The position numbers were made by a program, and so were the translations under genes. This document shows, in pieces, positions 41,291-51,549 of a DNA stretch of 64,000 bases (the first letter of the stretch is position 1; each line of letters starts with the position of its first letter). The stretch spans positions 3,286,001 to 3,350,000 of the forward strand of contig NZ_CP060201.1 of the NCBI RefSeq assembly GCF_013407925.2. Direction: 5' to 3'. The notes below the pieces were generated by a model that was not told the origin of the DNA, made no database searches, and saw only the letters and a list, made by a program, of their open reading frames with translations. The stretch comes from Pseudomonas protegens. GTDB taxonomy: Bacteria; Pseudomonadota; Gammaproteobacteria; Pseudomonadales; Pseudomonadaceae.

Positions 41291-44155
41291 ATGACCCATA
41301 ATCCCGACCTGTCCGGACCCCTGGTGGAGCCGCGGGTTATTCTTCTGCGCTACGCCGTAGAGATAGCGGTGGAACGCACGCGTCTGCTGTATCAGGGCTC
41401 GCTGCTGCCGACCCTGTTCATGTTGCTCAATGGTCTGGTGTGCACCTGGCTGCTCTGGAGCCCGGCGCGCTATCTGTTGCTCAGTGTGTGGATGGTCTGG
41501 CTGCTGGCCCTGGTGGCCTTGCGGGTGATTCAGGTAGCGGCTTTCGATTCGGCAATCCCCAGTCGCCAGGCACAGCCGGTCTGGCAGCGCATGTTTCTCC
41601 TGGGCTCGACGGTCAGTGGCCTGACCCTGGCCTGCGCCGGCATTGCCCTGGTGCCCACCGACAACTTTCTCCAGCAGGCCTGGGTCTTCGGCCTGATCGG
41701 CGCGGCCATTCTTTCGGCCAGCGTGGCCTATGCGGTCAGCCTGCAAGCCTTTCTTTCCTTCACCTTGCCTTGCCTGCTGCCGGCGATTGCCTACCTGTTC
41801 TGGGGCGGTGACGAGCAGCAGCGGGGCTGGGGCTGGCTGGGGCTGATTCTCTTGGTGTCCCTGAGCGTGGTGGCCTGGCAGGTCAATCGCCTGATCCAGC
41901 GCGGCTTGCTGCGACGCTTTCAGAATCAGGCCTTGATCGAGCACCTGCAGGACGCCCAGAGCCGCAGCAACCAGCTCAACCGAGAGCTGGCCCGGGAAGT
42001 GGAACAACGCCGTCGCGCCGAGGAGCAATTGCGCGAGGCCCAGGCCGGACTGGAGCAGCGGGTGGCTCAGCGCAGCCTGGAGCTGGACGCGGCCAACCAG
42101 GCCCTGAGCAAGAGCGAGGCGCGCCTGGCCCTGGCCCTGGATGCCAGCGAACTGGGTTTGTGGGACTGGAACCTGCAGACCGACGAGGTCCATCACACCC
42201 AGCTCAAGGAGCTGTTCGGCCTGGAGCCGGAGGACGTCACGGCGATGCTCAGCCACCTCAAGCCGCGTCTGCATCCCGAGGATCTGCCCGTGCTCAAGCG
42301 TGCCCTGGTGGAACACCTCAAGGGCCGCAGCGAGGACTATCAGGTGGAATACCGGGTGCGCCATGGCGATGGCCGCTGGGTGTGGATCGAGGACCGTGGT
42401 CGGGCGGTGGAGCGCAGCCCCGACGGACGGGTGCTGCGCATGGTGGGCACGCGGCGCGACATCAGTGCCGACAAGGAGCTCGAAGCGCAGCGCGACCTGG
42501 CCGCCACGGTGTTCGAGGCGGCCAGCGAAGGGATTGTCATCCTGGACCCCGATTACGCCCTGATCGCCGCCAACCAGGCCTTCAGTCTGGTCACCGGCTA
42601 TCAGGTCGAAGACATGCTCGGGCGCAACGTGGTGGAGCTGTCCTGCAGCCGCGACGCCCGTCGTCACTATCCGATGATTCATCAGGCCCTGGAGCAGCAC
42701 GGCAGCTGGCAGGGCGAACTGGTGGAAACCCGCAAGAATGGCGAGCTTTATCCGCAGTGGCTGCAACTGAACGTCGTGCGCGACAGGCGGGGGAAAGTCC
42801 GGCATATCGTGGGCTTCTTCGCCGATCTGTCAGCCCGACGTGAATCCGAGGAGCGCATGCGCTACCTCACCCACTACGACGAGCTCACCGGGCTGGCCAA
42901 CCGTTCGCTGTTCCGCGAGCGCCTGCGCGAGGCCCATCAGCGGGTGCGCCAGGGCAGCCGCAGCCTGGCCTTGCTGCACATCAATCTGGATCGCTTCAAG
43001 CTGCTCAATGACAGCCTCGGCCATGAAGTGGCCGACCAGCTGTTGCAGAAAATGGCCCGGCGGCTGGTCAACGCGCTACCGGAAGCCGACACCATCGCCC
43101 GCTTGTCCGGGGACGAGTTCGCCGTGCTGTTCGATGCCTACGGCAGCCTGTCGAGCCTGACCCGGGTGGCGACCCGCTTGCTGAGCAAGTTGCGCCTGCC
43201 GATCACCGTCGAGGGCCACGAGTTGGTGGTCAGCGCCTCCATGGGCATCAGCATGCTGCCGGACAGTGCCCGGGAGATCGCCGCCCTGGTCAGCCAGGCG
43301 AACATGGCCATGGCCCATGCCAAGCACCTGGGCGGCAACAACTTCCAGTTCTATACCGAAAGCCTGCAAGCCAGCACCCTGGAGCGGCTGCAACTGGAGA
43401 ACCAGCTGCGCAAGGCCATCGAAGAAGACCAGCTGATGGTCTTCTACCAACCCAAACTGTGCCTGGCCACGGGCCGCCTGAATGCTGCCGAGGCCCTGGT
43501 GCGCTGGGATCACCCGACCATGGGCCGGGTGCCGCCGGGCGACTTTATCGGTCTGGCGGAAGAAACCGGGCTGATCGGCCCCATTGGCGAATTCGTCTTG
43601 CGCCAGGCCTGCCGGCAAGCCTGTGAATGGCAGCGCCAGGGCCTGGAGCCGATTCGCGTGTCGGTCAACCTGTCGGTGTATCAGCTGCGCCAGGGCAAGC
43701 TGGTGAGCCTGGTGCGCCAGGTGCTGGAGGAGACCGGTCTGGAGCCGCACCTGCTGGAGCTGGAGCTGACCGAAAGCCAGTTGCTGGACAGTGTCGAGCA
43801 CATCATCGCCACCTTCCGGCAACTGCGCGCCCTGGGGGTGAAGCTGGCCATCGACGACTTCGGCACCGGTTACTCGTCCCTGAGTTACCTCAAGCGGATT
43901 CCGGTGGACTACGTGAAGATCGACCAGGCCTTTATCCGTGGGCTGGCCGACGGAGGCGAGGATGCCGCCATCACCCGGGCGATCATTGCCATGGCCCATG
44001 GGCTGTCGCTGAAGGTGGTGGCCGAGGGCGTTGAAGAGCCCGGCCAACTGACGTTCCTGCGGGCCGAACACTGCGATGAAGTGCAGGGCTATCTGATCAG
44101 TCGCCCGGTGAACGCCGAAGGCCTGGCGCTGCTGTTGCAGGCCCAGACCCGCTAG
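41291..44155 (+). CDS. Membrane PAS-GGDEF-EAL cyclic-di-GMP protein
   Basis: A protein of 954 residues. About six N-terminal helices (about 35-200) are followed by a coiled coil (about 215-275), a PAS/PAC domain (about 275-395), a second PAS domain (about 400-515), GGDEF (about 522-690) and EAL (about 700-945). The cyclase motif is SGDEF (near 605), a usable variant, with no RxxD inhibition site five residues before. The phosphodiesterase motif is intact (EALVRW, ELTES, DDFGTGYSSL, VKIDQ, EGVE), so net c-di-GMP degradation is more likely. The ATG at 41291 suits the N-terminus; the 247-bp gap to uvrD is the promoter region. Confidence 0.9.
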   Translation: MTHNPDLSGPLVEPRVILLRYAVEIAVERTRLLYQGSLLPTLFMLLNGLVCTWLLWSPARYLLLSVWMVWLLALVALRVIQVAAFDSAIPSRQAQPVWQRMFLLGSTVSGLTLACAGIALVPTDNFLQQAWVFGLIGAAILSASVAYAVSLQAFLSFTLPCLLPAIAYLFWGGDEQQRGWGWLGLILLVSLSVVAWQVNRLIQRGLLRRFQNQALIEHLQDAQSRSNQLNRELAREVEQRRRAEEQLREAQAGLEQRVAQRSLELDAANQALSKSEARLALALDASELGLWDWNLQTDEVHHTQLKELFGLEPEDVTAMLSHLKPRLHPEDLPVLKRALVEHLKGRSEDYQVEYRVRHGDGRWVWIEDRGRAVERSPDGRVLRMVGTRRDISADKELEAQRDLAATVFEAASEGIVILDPDYALIAANQAFSLVTGYQVEDMLGRNVVELSCSRDARRHYPMIHQALEQHGSWQGELVETRKNGELYPQWLQLNVVRDRRGKVRHIVGFFADLSARRESEERMRYLTHYDELTGLANRSLFRERLREAHQRVRQGSRSLALLHINLDRFKLLNDSLGHEVADQLLQKMARRLVNALPEADTIARLSGDEFAVLFDAYGSLSSLTRVATRLLSKLRLPITVEGHELVVSASMGISMLPDSAREIAALVSQANMAMAHAKHLGGNNFQFYTESLQASTLERLQLENQLRKAIEEDQLMVFYQPKLCLATGRLNAAEALVRWDHPTMGRVPPGDFIGLAEETGLIGPIGEFVLRQACRQACEWQRQGLEPIRVSVNLSVYQLRQGKLVSLVRQVLEETGLEPHLLELELTESQLLDSVEHIIATFRQLRALGVKLAIDDFGTGYSSLSYLKRIPVDYVKIDQAFIRGLADGGEDAAITRAIIAMAHGLSLKVVAEGVEEPGQLTFLRAEHCDEVQGYLISRPVNAEGLALLLQAQTR

Positions 44156-44260
44156 CCTTTATCGGCGTTCGCCACAACGGCTACATAAGGCGTACCCGGC
44201 TGAAAATGGGGGGTAGGACGGCAACTTCGTGATGCATTGAGCAGGCAAAAAGACGATTCC

Positions 44261-44276
44261 TGTAGTATAACTACAA
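44261..44276. promoter_or_regulatory. Inverted-repeat operator upstream of RpiR-type gene
   Basis: TGTAGT-ATA-ACTACA is a 6-3-6 inverted repeat extended by A, 46 bp before the regulator's TTG start. It resembles the TTGT...ACAA operators of Pseudomonas HexR. Autoregulation is the simplest reading. Confidence 0.6.
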
Positions 44277-44322
44277 GCTTGCTACATCTCCGGCGTCAGC
44301 CAATAACAATGAGTCCAGCCCT

Positions 44323-45189
44323 TTGAACCTGTTGCAGCACATCGCTCAGTCACGTCATCTGTTACGCAAATCGGAACTCAAGGTCGCCGATCACGTGCTC
44401 CTTGATCCTGCGGCGGTGATGCACAGTTCCATGGCGGATCTGGCCCACAGCGTGGGCATCAGCGAACCGACCATCGTGCGCTTCTGCCGGGCCATCGGTT
44501 GCTCCGGTTTTCAGGACCTGAAGCTCAAATTGGCCCAGAGCCTCGCCGCTGGTGCCAGCTTCGGCCAGTTCGCGATCCATGAAGACGACTCCGTCGCCGA
44601 CTACAGCCTGAAGATCTTCGACACCACCCTGCACACCCTGATGGAAGTGCGCGAGAAGCTCGACCCGGTGGCCCTGCAGCAGGCGGTGACCGCCATGTCC
44701 CAGGCCCAGCGCGTCGAGTTCTACGGCTTCGGCGCTTCCGGCGCGGTGGCAGCGGACGCCCAGCACAAGTTCTTCCGCCTGCTGCTGACCGCGGCGGCCT
44801 ATTCCGACCCGCACATGCAGGCGATGTCGGCGGTGACCCTCAAGCCCACCGACGTGGCCATCTGCATTTCCCAGTCCGGGCGTTCCAAGGACCTGCTGAT
44901 CACCGCCAATCTGGTGCGTGAAAGCGGCGCCTCGCTGATCACTCTGTGCCCGAGCCAGACGCCCTTGGCCGAGTTGTCCACGGTCAACCTGGCCATCGAT
45001 GTGCATGAAGACACCGAGATCTACACCCCGCTGACCTCGCGTATCGCTCACCTGGTGGTGATCGACGTGCTGGCCATGGGCGTGGCCATGGCCCGCGGGC
45101 CGAGCCTGGTCAACCACCTCAAGAGCGTCAAGCGCAGTCTGCGCAGCCTGCGTCTGTCGCCCAAGTCGGTCAAAGCCCTGGACGACTGA
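44323..45189 (+). CDS. MurR/RpiR (HexR-like) transcriptional regulator
   Basis: A protein of 288 residues. The N-terminal RpiR helix-turn-helix (about 15-75) includes LAHSVGISEPTIVRFCRAIG. The C-terminal SIS sugar-phosphate domain (about 110-250) has FYGFGASGAVAADAQHKFFR and CISQSGRSKDLL. It is a HexR paralog, not HexR itself as I recall that sequence. It probably senses a sugar phosphate and controls carbon genes. The start appears to be TTG at 44323. It overlaps the stop of a five-codon ORF (ATG at 44309), which may couple its translation. Confidence 0.87.
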   Translation: MNLLQHIAQSRHLLRKSELKVADHVLLDPAAVMHSSMADLAHSVGISEPTIVRFCRAIGCSGFQDLKLKLAQSLAAGASFGQFAIHEDDSVADYSLKIFDTTLHTLMEVREKLDPVALQQAVTAMSQAQRVEFYGFGASGAVAADAQHKFFRLLLTAAAYSDPHMQAMSAVTLKPTDVAICISQSGRSKDLLITANLVRESGASLITLCPSQTPLAELSTVNLAIDVHEDTEIYTPLTSRIAHLVVIDVLAMGVAMARGPSLVNHLKSVKRSLRSLRLSPKSVKALDD

Positions 45190-45244
45190 GCCTCTCTGGC
45201 CGGTGATAAGGCCTCTGGGCTGCGCATCGCACTGACGGACGCCT

Positions 45245-45267
45245 GCGCTGGCAAGCCAGCTCCTACA
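45245..45267. repeat. Single REP (GGCAAGCCAGC class)
   Basis: GCGCTGGCAAGCCAGCTCCTACA lies 56 bp after the RpiR-type gene. The partner REP is missing, so this is a lone REP. The remaining 107 bp to the next gene are the likely promoter region. Confidence 0.65.
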
Positions 45268-45374
45268 GAGAGCTGGGCGCTGTGAATGTTCATCGTCCTG
45301 TAACCGACCCGCCGCCAAACCGTAACCGCCGACGTCCATCGTGAAGCTTCCGTACTCGCATTGGGAGACTCGAA

Positions 45375-45587
45375 ATGGCCCGGCCTTACGAAGAGAGTAA
45401 CAGCGCCGTCAAGACCCGTCGTCAGCAGGAAGACCAGCGCCGCATGGAATTTCGTCGTGCGATCGAACACCGCTTCGAGCTGCGTCAGTTGCAGCAGGAA
45501 ATCAACGATTACCCCGAGCTTGAGGCCGTCAATTACTGGCAGGCGGCACCCGCGGCTTCCCGTCGAAGCGTTCAACCAGCCCGCTGA
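45375..45587 (+). CDS. PA3496-like small protein
   Basis: A charged protein of 70 residues rich in Arg, Glu and Gln (RRQQEDQRRMEFRRAIEHRF), a single helix with an aromatic end (PELEAVNYWQAAPAASRR). It resembles the PA3496 family of putative envelope-integrity proteins, of which I am moderately sure. The frame runs 59 bp into the 3' end of the convergent LysR gene, so the two transcripts overlap. Confidence 0.65.
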   Translation: MARPYEESNSAVKTRRQQEDQRRMEFRRAIEHRFELRQLQQEINDYPELEAVNYWQAAPAASRRSVQPAR

Positions 45588-46491
45588 TCTGCACCCGTTC
45601 GCTGCGGATGAATCCCAGGAACGCATGCGCTACCGGTGACAGGCGTTTGGCTTTGGCCTGCACCAGGCACCAGCTGCGAAGCAATGGCAGCTCTTCGACC
45701 GGCAACTCGATCAACCCGCCGGTCGCCAACTCAAGGTTCAGGGCGTGGCGCGTCAGCAAGGCCACGCCCAGACCCGCCCGCACGCACTCACGCTGAGCCT
45801 CCGCCGACGACACTTCGAGGATCTGGGTGAAGTGCACGCGCTTCTCCTTGAAGTACTCCTCGCAGGCCAGGCGCGTGCCCGAGCCCGGCTCGCGCAGCAC
45901 CAGGGTGTAGGGCTCCAGATCCTGCAGGCGCAGCGGCCCCATGTGGCTCAGCGGGTGGTCCGGCGGCGCCACGGCGACGATCGGGTTGTTGAGAAACGGC
46001 AGGAATTCCAGCTCCATGTCCTGGGGCACCATGGACATGATCACCAGGTCGTCGCGGTTGTCCGAGAGGCGGCGGATCACCTGGGCGCGGTTGACCACCG
46101 TCAGTTGCAAATGCACTTCCGGATGCTGGCGCTTGAAGGCGGCGAACAGGTGCGGCACGAAGTACTTGGCGCTGGATTCGATGGCCAGCTTGAGCTGGCC
46201 CTGCAGCGAGCCCTGCATGTCCGAGAGCTGCATGTCGAGGTTTTCCAGGCGCCCGAAGATGTCGCGGCTGGCCCGTTGCAGGGCCTCGGCGGCTTCGGTC
46301 ATGTAGAGCTTCTTGCCGACGTAATCGAACAGCGGCTGGCCGATCAGTTCCTCCAACTGACGGATCTGCAGGCTGACCGCGGGCTGGGTGAGATTCATTT
46401 CATCGGCGGCGCGGCTGTAGGAGCGTAGATCGCAGACTTCATTGAAAATCTGCAACTGACGTAATGTCATTCTCATCAAGGACTTACGCAT
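45529..46491 (-). CDS. pycR: LysR-family regulator divergent from pycA
   Basis: A protein of 320 residues. The N-terminal winged helix (about 8-70) reads LRQLQIFNEVCDLRSYSRAA then LTQPAVSLQIRQLEELIGQP. The substrate domain (about 95-300) has the usual two lobes. It is divergent from the pyruvate carboxylase genes across 190 bp, the position of PycR in P. aeruginosa, and so likely regulates them. Alternative ATGs at 46476 and 46470 are possible starts. Confidence 0.88.
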   Translation of the reverse strand: MRKSLMRMTLRQLQIFNEVCDLRSYSRAADEMNLTQPAVSLQIRQLEELIGQPLFDYVGKKLYMTEAAEALQRASRDIFGRLENLDMQLSDMQGSLQGQLKLAIESSAKYFVPHLFAAFKRQHPEVHLQLTVVNRAQVIRRLSDNRDDLVIMSMVPQDMELEFLPFLNNPIVAVAPPDHPLSHMGPLRLQDLEPYTLVLREPGSGTRLACEEYFKEKRVHFTQILEVSSAEAQRECVRAGLGVALLTRHALNLELATGGLIELPVEELPLLRSWCLVQAKAKRLSPVAHAFLGFIRSERVQISGLVERFDGKPRVPPASN

Positions 46492-46681
46492 TTGTGGAGT
46501 GCTCGCGCCAAGGGCTGGTGGCGTGACTATAAGTCTTTACTTATGCCCAACCCAATAATTATTGATTTTTGTTAATCCCTCTTCAGAGCTAGTGTGACGC
46601 GGCGACTGACCTGAAACATTTGGTCACGCGCCGACTCGGTCTAGCGGGTCGTTTGTTCCAACGGCTCAAGGGAACCTCCAA

Positions 46682-48097
<1,416 letters not shown>

Positions 48098-48115
48098 ATG
48101 CAGCCGCAAGCTGTC

Positions 48116-48181
48116 AGCGGCAAGCTGCAAGTAGACGCCGATCGGCTTTTACTGGCGGCTTGTAGCTTGGAGCTTGCCGCT
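48116..48181. repeat. Imperfect inverted repeat in the pycA-pycB gap
   Basis: AGCGGCAAGCTGCAAG (48116-48131) and TAGCTTGGAGCTTGCCGCT ending at 48181 can pair over 14 of 16 bases or more. They fill most of the 98-bp gap between pycA and pycB. AGCTTGCAGC-type repeats of this kind are scattered in Pseudomonas genomes. On mRNA it would form a hairpin just before the pycB ribosome-binding site. Confidence 0.65.
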
Positions 48182-48195
48182 ATGAGGAGATACCA

Positions 48196-50004
48196 ATGAC
48201 TAAAAAGATCTTCGTTACCGACACCATCCTGCGCGACGCCCACCAATCGCTGCTGGCCACCCGCATGCGCACCGAAGACATGCTGCCGATCTGCGACAAG
48301 CTCGACAAAGTCGGCTACTGGTCGCTGGAAGTCTGGGGCGGCGCGACCTTCGACGCCTGCGTGCGCTTCCTCAAGGAAGACCCTTGGGAACGCCTGCGCC
48401 AACTGCGCGCGGCGCTGCCCAACACCCGCCTGCAAATGCTCCTGCGCGGGCAGAACCTGCTGGGCTACCGCCACTACAGCGACGACGTGGTCCGGGCCTT
48501 CGTGGCCAAGGCGGCGGTCAACGGCATCGACGTGTTCCGCATCTTCGACGCCATGAACGACGTGCGTAACCTGCGGGTCGCCATCGAAGCGGTGAAGGCC
48601 GCCGGCAAGCACGCCCAGGGCACCATCGCCTACACCACCAGCCCGGTGCACACCATCGAAGCCTTCGTGGCCCAGGCCCAGCAGATGGCAGCCATGGGTT
48701 GCGACTCGATCGCGATCAAGGACATGGCCGGCCTGCTGACCCCTTACGCCACCGGCGAGCTGGTCAAGGCGCTGAAGGCCGAGCTGTCGCTGCCGGTGTT
48801 CATCCACTCCCACGACACCGCCGGCCTGGCCGCGATGTGCCAGCTCAAGGCCATCGAGAACGGTGCCGACCATATCGACACCGCCATCTCCAGCTTCGCC
48901 TGGGGCACCAGCCACCCGGGCACCGAGTCCATGGTCGCCGCCCTTAAAGGCAGCGAGTTCGACACCGGCCTGGACCTGGAGCTGCTGCAAGAGATCGGCC
49001 TGTACTTCTACGCCGTGCGCAAGAAGTACCACCAGTTCGAAAGCGAATTCACCGCGGTCGACACCCGAGTGCAGGTCAACCAGGTGCCGGGCGGGATGAT
49101 TTCCAACCTGGCCAACCAGTTGAAAGAGCAGGGCGCGCTGAACCGCATGGGCGAAGTGCTGGCCGAGATTCCGCGGGTGCGTCACGACCTGGGCTACCCG
49201 CCGCTGGTGACCCCGACCTCGCAGATCGTCGGCACTCAGGCGTTCTTCAACGTCCTGGCCGGCGAGCGCTACAAGACCATCACCAACGAAGTGAAGCTCT
49301 ATCTGCAGGGCGGCTACGGCAAGGCCCCGGGCCAGGTCGACGAAAACCTGCGGCGCCAGGCCATCGGCAGCGAGGATGTGATCGATGTGCGTCCGGCCGA
49401 CCTGCTGAAGCCGGAAATGACCAAGCTGCGCGGCGAAATCGGTGCCCTGGCGCATTCCGAAGAAGACGTGCTGACCTACGCCATGTTCCCGGACATCGGG
49501 CGCAAATTCCTCGAAGAGCGTGAGGCCGGCACCCTGGTTCCGGAAGCGCTGCTGCCGATTCCTGAAGCCGGCGGCGTCAGCAAGCCGGGCGGTGAAGGCG
49601 TGCCGACCGAGTTCGTCATCGACGTCCACGGCGAAACCTACCGCGTCGACATCACCGGCGTCGGGGTCAAGGCCGAAGGCAAGCGCCACTTCTACCTGTC
49701 CATCGACGGCATGCCGGAAGAAGTGGTGTTCGAGCCGCTCAACGAGTTCGTCGGCGGCGGTGGCAGCAAGCGCAAGCAGGCCAGCGCGCCGGGCCATGTC
49801 AGCACCACCATGCCGGGCAATATCGTCGATGTGCTGGTCAAGGCAGGCGACGTGGTCAAGGAAGGTCAGGCGGTGCTGATCACCGAAGCCATGAAGATGG
49901 AAACCGAAGTCCAGGCAGCCGTCGCCGGCAAGGTGGTGGCGATCCACGTGGCCAAGGGCGACCGGGTCAACCCGGGCGAAATCCTCATCGAAATCGAGGG
50001 CTGA
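48196..50004 (+). CDS. pycB: Pyruvate carboxylase subunit B (carboxyltransferase + biotin carrier)
   Basis: A protein of 602 residues. The HMGL-like carboxyltransferase TIM barrel spans about 1-300 (TDTILRDAHQSLLATRMRTE at the N-terminus, IKDMAGLLTPY, HSHDTAGLA). The conserved PYC/OADA domain spans about 300-470. The biotinyl domain is at about 530-602 with EAMKMETEV holding the biotinylated Lys. With PycA it makes oxaloacetate from pyruvate. Databases often call it OadA; no OadB/OadG membrane subunits are present, so carboxylase is the better reading. GAGGAG precedes the ATG. Confidence 0.93.
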   Translation: MTKKIFVTDTILRDAHQSLLATRMRTEDMLPICDKLDKVGYWSLEVWGGATFDACVRFLKEDPWERLRQLRAALPNTRLQMLLRGQNLLGYRHYSDDVVRAFVAKAAVNGIDVFRIFDAMNDVRNLRVAIEAVKAAGKHAQGTIAYTTSPVHTIEAFVAQAQQMAAMGCDSIAIKDMAGLLTPYATGELVKALKAELSLPVFIHSHDTAGLAAMCQLKAIENGADHIDTAISSFAWGTSHPGTESMVAALKGSEFDTGLDLELLQEIGLYFYAVRKKYHQFESEFTAVDTRVQVNQVPGGMISNLANQLKEQGALNRMGEVLAEIPRVRHDLGYPPLVTPTSQIVGTQAFFNVLAGERYKTITNEVKLYLQGGYGKAPGQVDENLRRQAIGSEDVIDVRPADLLKPEMTKLRGEIGALAHSEEDVLTYAMFPDIGRKFLEEREAGTLVPEALLPIPEAGGVSKPGGEGVPTEFVIDVHGETYRVDITGVGVKAEGKRHFYLSIDGMPEEVVFEPLNEFVGGGGSKRKQASAPGHVSTTMPGNIVDVLVKAGDVVKEGQAVLITEAMKMETEVQAAVAGKVVAIHVAKGDRVNPGEILIEIEG

Positions 50005-50035
50005 ATTCAGGCCCTCAGCTGCAACGGTTTACCTC

Positions 50036-50062
50036 GGGGGAGCTACGGCTCCCCTTTTTTTT
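50036..50062 (+). terminator. Rho-independent terminator after pycB
   Basis: GGGGAGC (50037-50043), loop TACG and GCTCCCC (50048-50054) are followed by eight T. It lies 32 bp after the pycB stop and ends the pyc transcript. Confidence 0.93.
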
Positions 50063-50082
50063 GCTTTTCTGAAGTGTCATTT

Positions 50083-50170
50083 AATGCATTTTTTGGGAGG
50101 AATATTTTATTGAAATGCATTTTGATGTACTTATAGGCGTATTAGCTTGGAAAAACTGCAATATAATGCA
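50083..50170. promoter_or_regulatory. AT-rich hipA leader with repeated AATGCATT boxes
   Basis: The palindrome AATGCATT is at 50083-50090 and 50114-50121, 31 bp apart (three helical turns), and AATGCA recurs at 50165-50170. A perfect -10-like TATAAT is at 50162-50167. The whole stretch is far richer in A and T than its surroundings. It is a candidate promoter and operator for the HipB-like repressor encoded downstream. Confidence 0.55.
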
Positions 50171-50199
50171 CGGATGATTGAAGCGGAACATCTCTTGAA

Positions 50200-51549
50200 G
50201 TGCAGCAAATGACAGGTACCCCAATGCTCCGGCTGACGTTGCAGCTCTACTGCGCAGGCGCGTGGGCCGATGCCATGACCCTGAGTTTCGACAACCCTGA
50301 AGAGGGCTTTGCCAGCCCGTGCAGCTTCGGTTATGTCCCGCAGTACCTGGTGGACAACCTGGACGCTGTTGCCAGCCCGCTGGGCCGTTCGGTCAGTGCC
50401 CAGATACCTCTGGGATGGGAGCCCTGGCGAGAGGACCGGGCGCCGGCCTTTCTTTATGACCTGGTCGCCACGCCGGCGACGCGCGGCTTTTTGCTCCGGC
50501 AGATCGGCCATGAGCGGCCCGATGGCATGGGCAGCGAGTTGTTCCTCCTGGCCCGAAGCACCGCGGCGCCCATTGGCCATCTGCGGATCAAGGAATCCCT
50601 GGCAGGGCTGCACAGGCGTCCGGCCCTGGGCTTCACCCGGGAACAGGTGGTGACCCTGGATAACCGTTTTCTTGAATACGCCCATGAACAGGCGGCGGCC
50701 TTGGGTGGCACGGCGAGCATCGGCGACGAAGCGCCCAAGCTGTTGCTGACAGAAAACCGCGAGGGCTTGTTGTACCCCGATGCGCTGCTCGATGACGCTT
50801 ATGCCGCGCGTCATTGGTGGGTGAAGCTCCCCCGTCACCCGGCTTCGCCGAATGCCTGCGACATCCTCAGAAGCGAGTTCCATTATTACCGGGCGCTGCA
50901 GCAGCTGGGTATCGAGACGTTCCCGGCGCCTGGGCTGGCGCTGGAGGAGGGGCGTCGGCCAAGCCTGTGGATGCAGCGTTTTGATCGTCGGCTGACGCCC
51001 GCCGGAGTCGAGCGTCTGGCGGTGGAGTCGATCTACTCCCTGGCCGGGCTGGTGGGCCATGGCCTGGGCATGCGCCATACCGAGGTCCTGGGGATCCTCG
51101 CCGAACTTTGGCGCGCCACCGGCCAGGAGGCATTGATCCCCGAGCTGGTGGCGGACTATCTGCGGCGCGATCTGCTCAACAGGATCCTCGGCAACACGGA
51201 CAATCATGGCCGCACGCTTGCGGTGGTTCGCACGGATACACAGGTGCGCCTGGCCCCGATCCATGACCTGGCGCCCAAGGTCATGGATGACCAGGGGATT
51301 GCCCGCACCACCAAATGGCCCGGACGCATGGAGGTGGCCGGTGACGTCGACTGGCGCCTGGTATGCGCCAGCCTCAAGCCGCTGCTCGACCCTGAAGCCG
51401 CCCTGACGCGCCTGCGCGCAGATGCCGAACAGCTGCGGGCCCTGCCGGACCTGCTAAGTGCCGGCGGCTTGCCCGAAGCCACCTTCAATCACCCGCGCAT
51501 TCACCTGCGCGATCTGGACCGACGCCTGCAGGAGTGGGGATTGCGATGA
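50200..51549 (+). CDS. HipA-family serine/threonine kinase toxin
   Basis: A protein of 449 residues, near the length of HipA. Kinase elements: EAPKLLLTE near 178 (ATP loop region), WWVKLPRHP near 208 (Lys), SEFHYYRALQQLGIETFPAP, QRFDRR near 262, the catalytic NRILGNTDNHGRT near 330 and the metal region LAPIHDLAPKVMD near 352. HipA kinases phosphorylate aminoacyl-tRNA synthetases and cause growth arrest. The downstream XRE gene overlaps by 4 bp and is the likely antitoxin, giving a toxin-first order opposite to hipBA. The start may be GTG 50200, ATG 50209 or ATG 50224. Confidence 0.85.
   Translation: MQQMTGTPMLRLTLQLYCAGAWADAMTLSFDNPEEGFASPCSFGYVPQYLVDNLDAVASPLGRSVSAQIPLGWEPWREDRAPAFLYDLVATPATRGFLLRQIGHERPDGMGSELFLLARSTAAPIGHLRIKESLAGLHRRPALGFTREQVVTLDNRFLEYAHEQAAALGGTASIGDEAPKLLLTENREGLLYPDALLDDAYAARHWWVKLPRHPASPNACDILRSEFHYYRALQQLGIETFPAPGLALEEGRRPSLWMQRFDRRLTPAGVERLAVESIYSLAGLVGHGLGMRHTEVLGILAELWRATGQEALIPELVADYLRRDLLNRILGNTDNHGRTLAVVRTDTQVRLAPIHDLAPKVMDDQGIARTTKWPGRMEVAGDVDWRLVCASLKPLLDPEAALTRLRADAEQLRALPDLLSAGGLPEATFNHPRIHLRDLDRRLQEWGLR

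Noticed and set aside
39292..41301. Plus-strand frame of 669 codons across uvrD
   Set aside because: uvrD on the other strand shows all helicase motifs, so this is a mirror frame.
48196..50004. Oxaloacetate decarboxylase (OadA) reading of pycB
   Set aside because: No OadB or OadG genes are nearby and the biotin carboxylase partner pycA is adjacent, so pyruvate carboxylase is the better call.
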